Positions 1 to 8,540 of a DNA stretch of 64,000 nt are shown here, in pieces. This DNA comes from Gammaproteobacteria bacterium MedPE. GTDB taxonomy: Bacteria; Pseudomonadota; Gammaproteobacteria; Enterobacterales; Psychrobiaceae. The stretch spans positions 1 to 64,000 of the forward strand of contig MPDF01000005.1 in NCBI GenBank assembly GCA_001874365.1, written 5' to 3'. A program made the translations under genes and the position numbers. The notes below the pieces were generated by a model. That model saw only the letters and a list, made by a program, of their open reading frames with translations, was not told where the DNA came from and did no database searches. Numbering within the stretch: the stretch's first letter is position 1; each line of letters opens with the position of its first letter.

Positions 1-87
1 GGCAATCTGCTCCTGCGTTGCCCGAATATCGACATTCATGTCGAAATCAATCGAGGGCCTTGTTTTAGTTTGATTTTCTCTTCGCAC
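1..87 (-). CDS. possible N-terminal fragment of an unidentified gene leaving the window
   Basis: An open frame on the minus strand runs off the left edge. An in-frame stop lies at 103-105. The first possible starts are GTG at 85-87 and ATG at 37-39. The ATG version begins MNVDIRATQEQIA. It would be divergent from the spermidine-synthase-like gene. There is no convincing ribosome binding site and too little protein to recognise a family, so this is only a candidate. Confidence 0.25.
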   Translation of the reverse strand, partial: MRRENQTKTRPSIDFDMNVDIRATQEQIA

Positions 88-203
88 AACAAGATAACTT
101 ACTTAATACCATTGGTATAAAAAGCTGTTGCTCGATATTATGACTCGCAGTGTTTTAGCGTCATATGTATGATGTCATTTTATTTTTATGGTTTAGTTGT
201 GAA

Positions 204-2204
204 ATGCTTTATTTTGTAACCATTTTTCTTAGCGCTTTTTTATTATTTTTAGTGCAACCTATGATAGCTAAAGTCATTCTGCCTGATTTCGGCGGTGGCG
301 CATCGGTTTGGACTATCTGCATGTTATTCTTTCAAGCGCTACTGCTTGGCGGGTATTTATATGCTCATGGCATTATAAAATGGCTTAGGCCAAGAAATCA
401 GCTCATTGTTCATGCCTGTTTGATGTTGCTGGCAATTACCTTTACACCGATTGCTGTCGATACTATAGCGGTTGAGTCATCACCACAGATGACTATCTTA
501 GTGACCTTGTTGATTAGTATCGGCTTGCCATACTTTGTATTATCAGCCAATGCACCGTTGATACAACAATGGTTCTCGTACGATAAACCTAAAATATCCC
601 CTTATAAACTTTATGCTTTGTCTAATACTGGGTCATTAATGGGATTAATAGCTTATCCATTTTTGGTCGAGCCGTTTATAACATTGCAGTCTCAACTCAT
701 GGTGTGGAGTGCAGCGTATTGGTGCTTTGTCGGTTGTAGCATCGCTTTAATTGCGACACTTTTTGTTAGGCTACAAGCGCCAAAGATTGTGTCAGACGAT
801 AGTCAAGAAGCTGAACGACCAACGGTTGTATTGCCTTGGATTGGATTATCTGCGCTTGGTGTTATTGCTTTGTTAGCCGTTACAAGCTCTATGACACAAA
901 ATATATCGGCTATACCTTTCTTATGGCTATTGCCACTTAGTTTGTATCTTATTAGCTTTATTATTTGTTTTGGCAACGAACGCTTGGCAAACCGCCGACT
1001 ATGGTTAGGTGTTACCGCAGCTAGTTTACCTATTGGAATGCTATTATTTTTCTTCGCATCAATGTTTGACATTGTTGTGCAGCTTTTTCTTTATAGTTTG
1101 ATTCTATTTTCGGTATGTATGGCATGCCACGGAGAACTTGTAAGAATGAAGCCTGCGTCAACGCATTTAACATTATATTATCTGGCGATGTCAGTTGGTG
1201 GAGTGATTGGAGGGCTATTTGTAAGTTTTATCGCACCATGGCTTTTCAATCAGTTTATCGAATTCCCATTAGTCATTTGGCTAACGTTGTTGATGCTTGC
1301 TGTCTTACCGATATCACGAAATGGTAAAAGTCGTTTCTTAATACGCTTTGGTCTACCTATATATCTCGCTGCTTCCGCATTAGGTTTTATGTTGACTAAT
1401 AATCTATTTCAACAATATGACGTTGCGGCTGAACGAAATTTCTATGGCCAACTTGCTGTGAAAGATGTGACTGTTAATGGGCTTAACGAACGTCGGTTAG
1501 TCGATGGTACAACATCCCATGGTACGCAATCACTGGATCTGGCAAAAAATAACGAACCGTTGAGTTATTATCGCCGCGGAACTGGCGTTGAAGCTGCTAT
1601 TTCAACCCTGCAACAACAAGGGCCGCTTAATGCTGTTGTTATTGGTTTAGGGGCGGGGACGTTAGCTGCTTATGGTCTTCCATTAGACAGCTTTAAATTT
1701 CTTGAATTAAATCCGTTAGTAAAAGATTATGCATATCGTTACTTTACATATTTAGAGAATTCTAAGGCTGACGTGAATGTGGAGGTTGGGGACGGGCGTC
1801 AGCTTTTGGCTGGCTATACTGGTGGTGATATTGACCTATTAGTTGTTGATGCTTTTTCTAGCGATGCAATTCCTATTCATTTGATAACACGAGAAGCAAT
1901 AGCGTTATATGTTAATTCCATTCAGGATGACGGCATAGTTGCATTACATATTTCTAATAGCCATTTAGATTTAGTGCCTTTGGTGTTTGGGTTAGCTGAG
2001 GAAGCTAATTTAGCGTCGAGCTTTGTGTTAACTAAAGCCACTAGTCCGGCAGAAAACACTGCACAGTGGGTATTGTTAACGAAAAATCCAAATATATTGC
2101 AACAGCCTGCGATTAAAAAAGTCACTTCTTCTTGGCCGTCGAGCATTTCAAAGCCTGTCATATGGACGGATGATTATAGTAACCTGCTGTCAGTCCTTAA
2201 ATAG
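204..2204 (+). CDS. membrane-anchored spermidine synthase-like protein (fused MFS-type membrane region and SAM-binding domain)
   Basis: The N-terminal ~420 residues are very hydrophobic, with about ten predicted membrane segments. They begin with a conserved-looking LFLVQPMIAK block typical of 'fused MFS/spermidine synthase' proteins. The C-terminal ~250 residues have a Rossmann methyltransferase/aminopropyltransferase fold: glycine-rich VIGLGAGTLAAYG, acidic FLELNP after strand 2, VEVGDGR, and DAFSSDAIPIHL, which carries the aspartates expected near the substrate site. The classic GGGDG motif of SpeE is degenerate, so true aminopropyl transfer is uncertain. Starts at 165 and 204 are both possible. 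The 204 start (MLYFVTIFLS) gives a cleaner first membrane helix, and neither has a clear Shine-Dalgarno. No partner gene (speD-like) lies nearby. Confidence 0.75.
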   Translation: MLYFVTIFLSAFLLFLVQPMIAKVILPDFGGGASVWTICMLFFQALLLGGYLYAHGIIKWLRPRNQLIVHACLMLLAITFTPIAVDTIAVESSPQMTILVTLLISIGLPYFVLSANAPLIQQWFSYDKPKISPYKLYALSNTGSLMGLIAYPFLVEPFITLQSQLMVWSAAYWCFVGCSIALIATLFVRLQAPKIVSDDSQEAERPTVVLPWIGLSALGVIALLAVTSSMTQNISAIPFLWLLPLSLYLISFIICFGNERLANRRLWLGVTAASLPIGMLLFFFASMFDIVVQLFLYSLILFSVCMACHGELVRMKPASTHLTLYYLAMSVGGVIGGLFVSFIAPWLFNQFIEFPLVIWLTLLMLAVLPISRNGKSRFLIRFGLPIYLAASALGFMLTNNLFQQYDVAAERNFYGQLAVKDVTVNGLNERRLVDGTTSHGTQSLDLAKNNEPLSYYRRGTGVEAAISTLQQQGPLNAVVIGLGAGTLAAYGLPLDSFKFLELNPLVKDYAYRYFTYLENSKADVNVEVGDGRQLLAGYTGGDIDLLVVDAFSSDAIPIHLITREAIALYVNSIQDDGIVALHISNSHLDLVPLVFGLAEEANLASSFVLTKATSPAENTAQWVLLTKNPNILQQPAIKKVTSSWPSSISKPVIWTDDYSNLLSVLK

Positions 2205-2223
2205 AATTTATCTAATTGAAAAT

Positions 2224-2242
2224 GTGTGACAATTTGTCACAC
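2224..2242. promoter_or_regulatory. perfect inverted repeat, candidate operator upstream of the TonB receptor
   Basis: GTGTGACAATTTGTCACAC has 7-bp arms that are perfect complements around AATTT. The TGTGA/TCACA half sites resemble CRP, but the spacing is 7 instead of 6, so it is not a canonical CRP site. It sits about 60 bases before the receptor start. It could be an operator for the receptor or part of the upstream gene's 3' end. Confidence 0.4.
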
Positions 2243-2264
2243 TTGTTCATCGTAATTAATCTTT

Positions 2265-2292
2265 AAAATAGCCTTATATTTTGGGCTGTTTT
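2265..2292 (+). terminator. hairpin with U-tract directly before the TonB receptor ribosome binding site
   Basis: The arms AAAATAGCC and GGCTGTTTT pair over nine positions (one G-U) around a 10-base loop and run straight into the AAGGA Shine-Dalgarno at 2293-2297. It could end transcription of the preceding gene, or act as an attenuator or translation-masking hairpin in the receptor leader. Confidence 0.4.
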
Positions 2293-2302
2293 AAGGATGT
2301 TT

Positions 2303-4273
2303 ATGAAGTCCCCCTGTTTTAAATTACTTGTTATTAGTGCACTTTCTTTTTCTTCGTTATCGTCATTTGCCAATGACATTGAATCAATTACTATTTTAGG
2401 GAAATCTGCTGTTGTAAATGCAACACATGGCGGCGTTGATGTGAAGTTACTACCAATAAATGTTCACGTTGTTAATCGGGAAGAAATTGAGCGGCTTAGA
2501 TTTGTTGATCCTAATGAGTTGTTAGATAGAATTCCGGGAGAAACTCAAGTTAGAAACTTGCGGATCCCTAATGGTAGTAAAGGCTACACCATAGTCTTGG
2601 TCGATGGAATGCCGATTGAAAATCCGTATGGCGGCGCGACTAGTCGTTTAACCCGCTTAAACACCGCTGATATTGAGCGCGTGGAAATTTATAAGGGCCC
2701 ATCGTCAGCGTTATTTGGCAACAATGCTTTTGGCGGCGTGGTAAATCTTATTACTCGCGGCACGCCAACAGAGTCTCGTCATAAGGTCCATGTTGAGAGT
2801 GGCGAGCATGGGCGTGTTCGTTATGGCGTCGACAGTGAAGGATTACTAGGTGATGTTGGCTATGTATTTAATGCTAATAGTCGAAAAATCGATGGTTTAC
2901 GAGAAGAAGGCAAAGACGACAAAGATCAGCTGAGCAGTAAATTCTCATATGATTTTAATGACACTACATCACTTATTGCCCGTGTTGAATATTTAGATGA
3001 AGACACCGTAACGCGTGGTGATTTAACTGCCGAACAAATTAGCGATGATAAAGCGCAAGCAGGGGCGTTATCGTCATCAGAACAGGTTAAGCAATCATTA
3101 GCGGCCTTTAAAATCACTCATGAATTTGATGATGCGACACTAGAAGTTTCACTCGCTAACCGTTTGCACAAGGCTATCGGTGTCTCTCGTTATCGCGGCC
3201 CAAAAGATACCCGTGACCGCGGTATTATGGCGAAGGTTAATTATTTACAGCAGCTCGACAGTGGTAACTTTGTTATTGGTAGCGAGCATTACAATGGCAA
3301 CGAAGATGTTAAGGCCTTTGGTCGTAAAGATCTTGCCATGACAGGTAGCTATACCAGTCAATTTAATGAATTTGAAGACTTAGCGCTTTTTTATCAACAG
3401 CATTGGCAAATTGATAATCAATGGTCGGTAGATGTTGGCGCTCGTTATGAACGTATTTCGCTTGCCGCGACACAAAGTGCTGAACGTCAGCGTATTGAGT
3501 TCGACGATTTATCGCCAAAGCTTGGCGTAAGTTATCAGCTCAATAGCGATAATCGAGTGTGGTTAGGATTGTCACAGGGCTTTTATGCACCGCATCTTGA
3601 CGATGTTTACAGTACTGATGCGGACAGTAGTAACCCTAATTTATCCCCTGAAAAGTCGAATAATATTGAACTTGGCTTACGTGGCCACATTGGAAGCTTT
3701 AGTTATGATAGCTCGTTATACGTCAATCGCATTTCTGATTACCTCGTTGAGCAAGAATTTGTGCGTGGTGATGGTTCAGAATATCAGCGCGTCACTAATG
3801 CTGGACAGGTGTCGATTCGCGGTTTGGAAACAGTGCTCGAGTATCGCTTACATCAAGATTGGAGAGTGTCTTTAACTCATACTTATACCGATAATACTTA
3901 TGACAAATTCGTGCAGTCAATTGCAGGTGCGAATGATGATTTGTCTGGCAAAGTGATACGCCGCTCTCCTGCTCACCATTACAACGCTCGTGTCGCGTGG
4001 AATCCGCTTGAGGGATTAAATATTGAATTAGAAGGAGATTTCTATTCAAGTTACTTTGCTGATCACCAAAACTCTCCTGAATCTAAATTTAAACGTGACG
4101 AGCGAATAAATTTACGCGTTAATTATCAATATGATGAGCATTGGAAGTTTTGGATTAACGGCTTGAATCTCACCGATACTTTGGAAGATCGCGCAACATA
4201 CAGCCGCGGTAAAATGAAATTTAGAACTATCGATGGTCGTACGCTGTACGCTGGCCTGTCGTATGAGTTTTAA
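2303..4273 (+). CDS. TonB-dependent outer membrane receptor
   Basis: This is an outer-membrane active transporter for a siderophore, haem or similar metal chelate, energised by TonB. A signal peptide covers about residues 1-23 (ends SSLSSFA). It is followed by a TonB-box-like ESITILGK, a plug domain (about residues 50-165) with VDGMPIENPYGG, IERVEIYKGPSSALFG and GGVVNLIT, and a beta-barrel ending in the C-terminal LYAGLSYEF with terminal phenylalanine. Length (656 aa) is normal for the family. ATG at 2303 is chosen over 2297 because AAGGA at 2293-2297 is then well spaced. The PepSY protein follows after 12 bases, so the two are almost certainly co-transcribed. The ligand cannot be read from sequence, and I found no Fur box. 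Confidence 0.93.
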   Translation: MKSPCFKLLVISALSFSSLSSFANDIESITILGKSAVVNATHGGVDVKLLPINVHVVNREEIERLRFVDPNELLDRIPGETQVRNLRIPNGSKGYTIVLVDGMPIENPYGGATSRLTRLNTADIERVEIYKGPSSALFGNNAFGGVVNLITRGTPTESRHKVHVESGEHGRVRYGVDSEGLLGDVGYVFNANSRKIDGLREEGKDDKDQLSSKFSYDFNDTTSLIARVEYLDEDTVTRGDLTAEQISDDKAQAGALSSSEQVKQSLAAFKITHEFDDATLEVSLANRLHKAIGVSRYRGPKDTRDRGIMAKVNYLQQLDSGNFVIGSEHYNGNEDVKAFGRKDLAMTGSYTSQFNEFEDLALFYQQHWQIDNQWSVDVGARYERISLAATQSAERQRIEFDDLSPKLGVSYQLNSDNRVWLGLSQGFYAPHLDDVYSTDADSSNPNLSPEKSNNIELGLRGHIGSFSYDSSLYVNRISDYLVEQEFVRGDGSEYQRVTNAGQVSIRGLETVLEYRLHQDWRVSLTHTYTDNTYDKFVQSIAGANDDLSGKVIRRSPAHHYNARVAWNPLEGLNIELEGDFYSSYFADHQNSPESKFKRDERINLRVNYQYDEHWKFWINGLNLTDTLEDRATYSRGKMKFRTIDGRTLYAGLSYEF

Positions 4274-4285
4274 GGAGGATTGCTG

Positions 4286-5524
4286 ATGTCGCCAAAGATA
4301 ACTCAATGGTGCTGGCGGTGGCATGTGATAGCTGGGCTGCTATCTTTACCTTTCGTCATTTTACTTACCGTGACTGGCATTGTTTATATGTTCAAAGCGG
4401 AGGTAAATCATTATTTTTACCATCATATGACAGAAGTAACTCCTCAATTGTCTCAGCCGCTTAGTTATGAACAACAGCTCGCGTCAGTGCAGCGATTTAG
4501 AAGCTTACCTGTGGTGAGTTTGACCTTAGCCTCTAATGCCAATCAAGCTAGTGTGTTTCGACTCAAGGGCAAAGGTCGAACGAAGCATCTGGTGTATATA
4601 GATCCCTATACGGGAACTATGATGGGAGAGTTCAAGCAAGCGGATTCTCTGATGTACAACATTCGTAAGTTACACGGCGAGTTATTGCTAGATAAGCCGG
4701 GCACACTAGTGGTCGAACTCATTGCCAGTTGGTTTATCGTTTTGCTGATCACTGGGCTAATCATATGGTGGCCGAGCACTAAGCAATTGGCGGGAGTCTT
4801 TAGTATTCGTTTTAATGCATCAAGACGAATTTTATGGCGCGATTTACATGCTGTAACCAGTTTTTGGATCGGCCTGATTTTGTTAATCGTCATTGCAGGT
4901 GCGATGCCTTGGACAGATGTTTTCGGCACTAATTTAAAACGCGTCCAAAAGATCACTGATAGCGGATACCCTATGGCGTGGCGCAGCGATAAGGGAGTTT
5001 CCTCGCAAATTGTTGGCCGTCCGTTGACCTTAGATGAGATGGTCCTTAAAGCGCAATCTCAAAGCTTACAAGGCGTGATTGAAATTAAGTTACCGCAAAA
5101 AGGTGAGAGTCCGTTTAAAGTGTCAAATCGGAGTTTTTGGCTTAGCGACCAGCAGGTGATGTATTTTGATCAATATTCGGGTGAAGTCTTAAAGCAGCTA
5201 ACTTGGAACGATGTCGGGATCTTAATGGATATGAGGCAGGTCTTTATGCGGTTACACCAAGGAGAGTATGGGCGCGCAAATTGGTGGATTTTATTGATCG
5301 GCTGTGTATTGTTTTTGATGGCAAATATAGCATCGATTATTGCTTATGTTAAACGCAAACCACGACAACGGTTTGGCATTCCAGCTGTGCCGAAGTCTTT
5401 TAAAATGGGTTATGGGCTATTGCTTTTAATTGCGCTACTAGCCGTTGTTTTTCCATTGTTTGGCTTGAGTGTGATACTCATCGTTGGCGGGCAATATGTT
5501 TTTAAGAAGCGATTAAGCGCCTAA
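4286..5524 (+). CDS. PepSY-associated TM (iron-regulated) inner membrane protein
   Basis: This PepSY_TM family protein has four or five membrane helices: one near residues 13-35, one near 145-165, one near 190-210, one near 330-355 and a final one near 375-405. A PepSY-type soluble domain lies between them. Conserved WRWHVIAGLLSLPF at the N terminus and RDLHAVTSFWIG, with its histidine, fit the family. Members beside TonB receptors are thought to act in siderophore uptake or periplasmic ferric reduction. The exact reaction is not established here. The start at 4286 is supported by GGAGG at 4274-4278. It is the second gene of the receptor operon. Confidence 0.88.
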   Translation: MSPKITQWCWRWHVIAGLLSLPFVILLTVTGIVYMFKAEVNHYFYHHMTEVTPQLSQPLSYEQQLASVQRFRSLPVVSLTLASNANQASVFRLKGKGRTKHLVYIDPYTGTMMGEFKQADSLMYNIRKLHGELLLDKPGTLVVELIASWFIVLLITGLIIWWPSTKQLAGVFSIRFNASRRILWRDLHAVTSFWIGLILLIVIAGAMPWTDVFGTNLKRVQKITDSGYPMAWRSDKGVSSQIVGRPLTLDEMVLKAQSQSLQGVIEIKLPQKGESPFKVSNRSFWLSDQQVMYFDQYSGEVLKQLTWNDVGILMDMRQVFMRLHQGEYGRANWWILLIGCVLFLMANIASIIAYVKRKPRQRFGIPAVPKSFKMGYGLLLLIALLAVVFPLFGLSVILIVGGQYVFKKRLSA

Positions 5525-5528
5525 CAAA

Positions 5529-5559
5529 AAGGCCGATTCATTGATAATGAGTCGGCCTT
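5529..5559. terminator. bidirectional intrinsic terminator between the PepSY gene and dcp
   Basis: A 14-bp stem (AAGGCCGATTCATT with its complement, one G-U pair) has a 3-base loop and is flanked by A-rich sequence on one side and T-rich sequence on the other. It lies between convergent stop codons. Confidence 0.85.
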
Positions 5560-5584
5560 CTTAATTGCATTGTGGAAATCGATA

Positions 5585-7741
5585 TTAGTCGATTAAACCA
5601 CGGCTTTTTAATAGTGGTTGAATACTCGCTTCCTTACCACGGAACTTACGGTACAAGTTAAGAGCATCGTCGCTGCCGCCAGAAGATAAGATGTGCTTTC
5701 TGAACGCATCAGCAGTTTTCTTATCGAAAATACCATTTTCTTGGAAGGCTGCGAACGCATCGGCGCCGAATACATCAGACCAAATATAGCTGTAGTAACC
5801 CGCTGAGTAGCCACCAGAGAAGATGTGAGCGAAATAAGTTGAACGATAACGTGGATCGATCTCATTAATTAAGCCCCATTCTTTTAGTGCGTCAGCTTCA
5901 AATTTTGCTGTGTCACGGATCTTGTCGTCTTCTAGCGAGTGCCAGTTTAAGTCTAACAAGGTTGCAGCCATGTACTCGGTAGTAGCGAAGCCTTGGTTAA
6001 ATTTACTTGCCGCTTGGATCTTGTTAACCAGTTCTTGTGGGATCACTTCACCAGTTTTGTAGTGTTTAGCAAACTGAGCTAGCACTTCTGGTTGTAACAT
6101 CCAGTTTTCCATTACTTGCGATGGGAACTCTACGAAGTCGCGCGGTGTTGCAGTACCCGTTTGTGAGCGGTATTTACCGTCAGACAACAAGCCGTGTAGC
6201 GCATGGCCAAACTCGTGGAATAGGGTGCTTGCTTGGTCGAATGTTAATAGCGCTGGCGCATCGCCTGTTGGGCGTGGGTAGTTCAATACGTTAACAATGA
6301 TTGGCGTAGCGTCCTCGCCGTTCATGTTGTATTGCTTGCGGTAAGAGTTCATCCAAGCGCCGCCACGTTTGCCAGGGCGTACGTAATGATCAGCGAGGAA
6401 TAAACCAACGTAAGTGCCATCAGCTTCGTAGATTTCGAAGGTACGAACATCGTCGTGGTATTTAGGTAAATCGGTGCGCTCTTTTACTGTGATGCCAAAG
6501 AGTTTTTGTGCGGTGTGGAAAACACCTTGTAGCGTAGACTCTAACGCGAAGTAAGGACGTGTTTGTTCTTCGTCTAAATCGTAACGTGCCTTGCGAATTT
6601 TCTCTGCGTAGTATGGGTAGTCCCAAGCTTCAATCTTGAAGTTGCCGCCTTCTGCATCAACAAGCTTTTGCATATCAGCCACTTCAACTTTCGCTTTTTC
6701 TAGTGCCGTTGGCCAGATTTTGTTAAGTAGTTCGTAAACTGCAGCTGGCGTTTTAGCTACGCGATCTTCTAACACGAAGTGAGCGTGAGATTTGTAGCCC
6801 ATTAATTGGGCTTTTTGTACGCGTAACGAGGCGATCTTGGCTAGAATTTCTTTATTATCGTGCTCATTATCATTATTAGCGCGATTGATGTAGCCAAGGT
6901 AAAGCTCTTTACGTAATTCGCGGTTGTCTGCAAATTTAGTAACCGGGGTAATTGAAGGGCGATGTGTCGTGAATACCCATTTTCCTTCCTGCCCGCGATC
7001 TTTAGCGGTGGCTGCAGCTGCTGCAATAACAGAGTCTGATAAACCAGATAGCTTACTCTTGTCATCAACAACGACTTCAAAACTATTGGTTTCAGCTAAT
7101 AAGTTGTCACCAAATTGCAGAGTTAACTTCGCTAATTGAGCATTAAGTTCACGGATCTGATCTTTTTGCTTTGCATCCAATTTAGCACCACTTCGAACAA
7201 ATCCGACGTAGGTATCTTTAAGTAGTTTTTGCTGAGCTGTTGTTAACTCTAAGCTGTCTTTTTTATCATAAACGGCTGCTACACGTTGGAATAGAGCATC
7301 GTTTAATGAAATATCGTCTGAATGTGCAGACAATAACGGAGAAACTTCTTTGGCGATAGCTTTGAGTTCATCGTTAGTTTCTGCTGATGTTAAGTTGTAA
7401 AACACGCCAGCTACTTTATCTAGCAGGTTGCCACTAAATTCAATTGCTTCAATGGTGTTTTCAAACGTTGCCGCTGATTTTTGATTTACAATCGCGTCAA
7501 TTTCTTGCTTTTGTTGCTTAATAGCTGCTTTAAATGCAGGAAGGTAATGATCGTTTTTAATGACTGCAAAATTAGGCATTTCATGTGCCGTGCCCCATTT
7601 TTTAGAAAAAGGGTTGCTATCAGCGAGTAGCTTTTGTTGTTCAACTGCTGGTTTTTCTTGTGTAGCTGTTGGAGTTTTTGCTGAATCACAGCCAACAAGT
7701 GCGATGGCAAGCGCAAGTGGCGCTAAGGTAAATTTCTTCAT
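5585..7741 (-). CDS. dcp: peptidyl-dipeptidase Dcp-like M3 metallopeptidase, lipoprotein
   Basis: Removes C-terminal dipeptides from oligopeptides (family M3, zinc-dependent). The zinc motif HEFGH is at residues 509-513, and RDFVEFPSQVMENW further on supplies the third ligand glutamate. The N terminus MKKFTLAPLALAIALVGC ends in a lipobox (LVGC), so the protein is probably attached to a membrane and periplasmic. Length (718 aa) equals Dcp plus this leader. It is transcribed alone and ends at a bidirectional hairpin. Oligopeptidase A is a relative, but the lipoprotein signal and overall pattern favour Dcp. Confidence 0.93.
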   Translation of the reverse strand: MKKFTLAPLALAIALVGCDSAKTPTATQEKPAVEQQKLLADSNPFSKKWGTAHEMPNFAVIKNDHYLPAFKAAIKQQKQEIDAIVNQKSAATFENTIEAIEFSGNLLDKVAGVFYNLTSAETNDELKAIAKEVSPLLSAHSDDISLNDALFQRVAAVYDKKDSLELTTAQQKLLKDTYVGFVRSGAKLDAKQKDQIRELNAQLAKLTLQFGDNLLAETNSFEVVVDDKSKLSGLSDSVIAAAAATAKDRGQEGKWVFTTHRPSITPVTKFADNRELRKELYLGYINRANNDNEHDNKEILAKIASLRVQKAQLMGYKSHAHFVLEDRVAKTPAAVYELLNKIWPTALEKAKVEVADMQKLVDAEGGNFKIEAWDYPYYAEKIRKARYDLDEEQTRPYFALESTLQGVFHTAQKLFGITVKERTDLPKYHDDVRTFEIYEADGTYVGLFLADHYVRPGKRGGAWMNSYRKQYNMNGEDATPIIVNVLNYPRPTGDAPALLTFDQASTLFHEFGHALHGLLSDGKYRSQTGTATPRDFVEFPSQVMENWMLQPEVLAQFAKHYKTGEVIPQELVNKIQAASKFNQGFATTEYMAATLLDLNWHSLEDDKIRDTAKFEADALKEWGLINEIDPRYRSTYFAHIFSGGYSAGYYSYIWSDVFGADAFAAFQENGIFDKKTADAFRKHILSSGGSDDALNLYRKFRGKEASIQPLLKSRGLID

Positions 7742-7826
7742 AAAAAAGCCCTAAAATTTTTGGTTATTTTTGTTTTCGATGCTTATCCTACGGGGATTTG
7801 GAGTTGATGTAAAACGTGAATAGGTG

Positions 7827-7842
7827 AAACAAATCTTTGTTT
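7827..7842. repeat. short palindrome in the dcp/yrdD divergent intergenic region
   Basis: AAACAAATCTTTGTTT has perfect 7-bp arms and a 2-base centre. It lies between divergent genes, where an operator could sit. No known regulator motif is recognised. Confidence 0.25.
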
Positions 7843-7871
7843 ACAAAATATGACCTAGCGAAGGCTATTTA

Positions 7872-7900
7872 TTCACATTTTCTCGTCAAATCGCTATAAT
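7872..7900 (+). promoter_or_regulatory. sigma-70 promoter for yrdD
   Basis: TTCACA (7872-7877) and TATAAT (7895-7900) are separated by 17 bases, matching the consensus at 5 of 6 and 6 of 6 positions. The -10 element lies about 30 bases before the yrdD start. Confidence 0.7.
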
Positions 7901-7931
7901 TAAGCGACTTGACTAACCGCCGGATAATGCC

Positions 7932-8486
7932 ATGACTAAACAACATGAAGCGTTGTTTTCACATCACGAACATGCGCTTGAAAAAGAATATGAATCTTGC
8001 CCTAAATGTTCGTTGTCTTTGCAGATCCGACATTCCAAACATGGTCCTTTTTTAGGCTGTACTGGCTACCCAGCGTGTGATTACAGTCGTCCGTTGGTTG
8101 AGCATGAAAATATGGAGCATCAGATAATTGCTGGCTCTGTGTGTCCTGAATGTAGCCATGAACTCGCGATTAAGAAAGGACGTTACGGTATCTTTATTGG
8201 TTGTACTAATTATCCTGAGTGCAAGCATATTGAACATACTGAAGATGAAGAAGAGGTTATTGATTGTCCTGAATGCAAAAAAGGGCATATTACACAGCGC
8301 GTTTCGCGTTATGGAAAAACCTTCTACGCTTGTGATTCCTACCCAAAGTGTAAGTTTGCTGTGAATTACCATCCAGTCGTTGGTGAGTGTGAAAAATGTC
8401 AATTTGGTTTGTTGGTTGAACGCAAAATGAGCGGCGAGAAACGATTAGTTTGTGCTAAAAAATCTTGTGGCCATAAACAATCCTAG
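7932..8486 (+). CDS. yrdD: topoisomerase-type C4 zinc-ribbon protein (YrdD-like)
   Basis: The 184-residue protein consists of four consecutive C4 zinc ribbons like those at the C terminus of topoisomerase I. Each has a CPxC pair followed by a GxCxxYPxC-type pair (for example FLGCTGYPAC, FIGCTNYPEC, YACDSYPKC), and the last has CEKC and CAKKSC. It has no topoisomerase catalytic domain. YrdD is presumed to bind single-stranded DNA, but its role is unknown. In enterobacteria it sits directly before tsaC. Here purE and purK, on the other strand, are placed between them. It has its own good promoter at 7872-7900. Confidence 0.88.
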   Translation: MTKQHEALFSHHEHALEKEYESCPKCSLSLQIRHSKHGPFLGCTGYPACDYSRPLVEHENMEHQIIAGSVCPECSHELAIKKGRYGIFIGCTNYPECKHIEHTEDEEEVIDCPECKKGHITQRVSRYGKTFYACDSYPKCKFAVNYHPVVGECEKCQFGLLVERKMSGEKRLVCAKKSCGHKQS

Positions 8487-8496
8487 CCATTGATTA

Positions 8497-8530
8497 GCAA
8501 CTTCAAAAAGCAGTAAACTTTTGAAGTTGC
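8497..8530. terminator. hairpin terminator between yrdD and purK
   Basis: A perfect 12-bp stem (GCAACTTCAAAA with its complement) has a 10-base loop and lies between convergent genes. The T-rich arm ends serve as weak U-tracts in both directions. Confidence 0.7.
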
Positions 8531-8540
8531 CTTGCATTAA

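Noticed and set aside
2205-2302. Fur box before the TonB receptor
   Set aside because: No GATAATGATAATCATTATC-like sequence was found; the palindrome present is TGTGAC-type.
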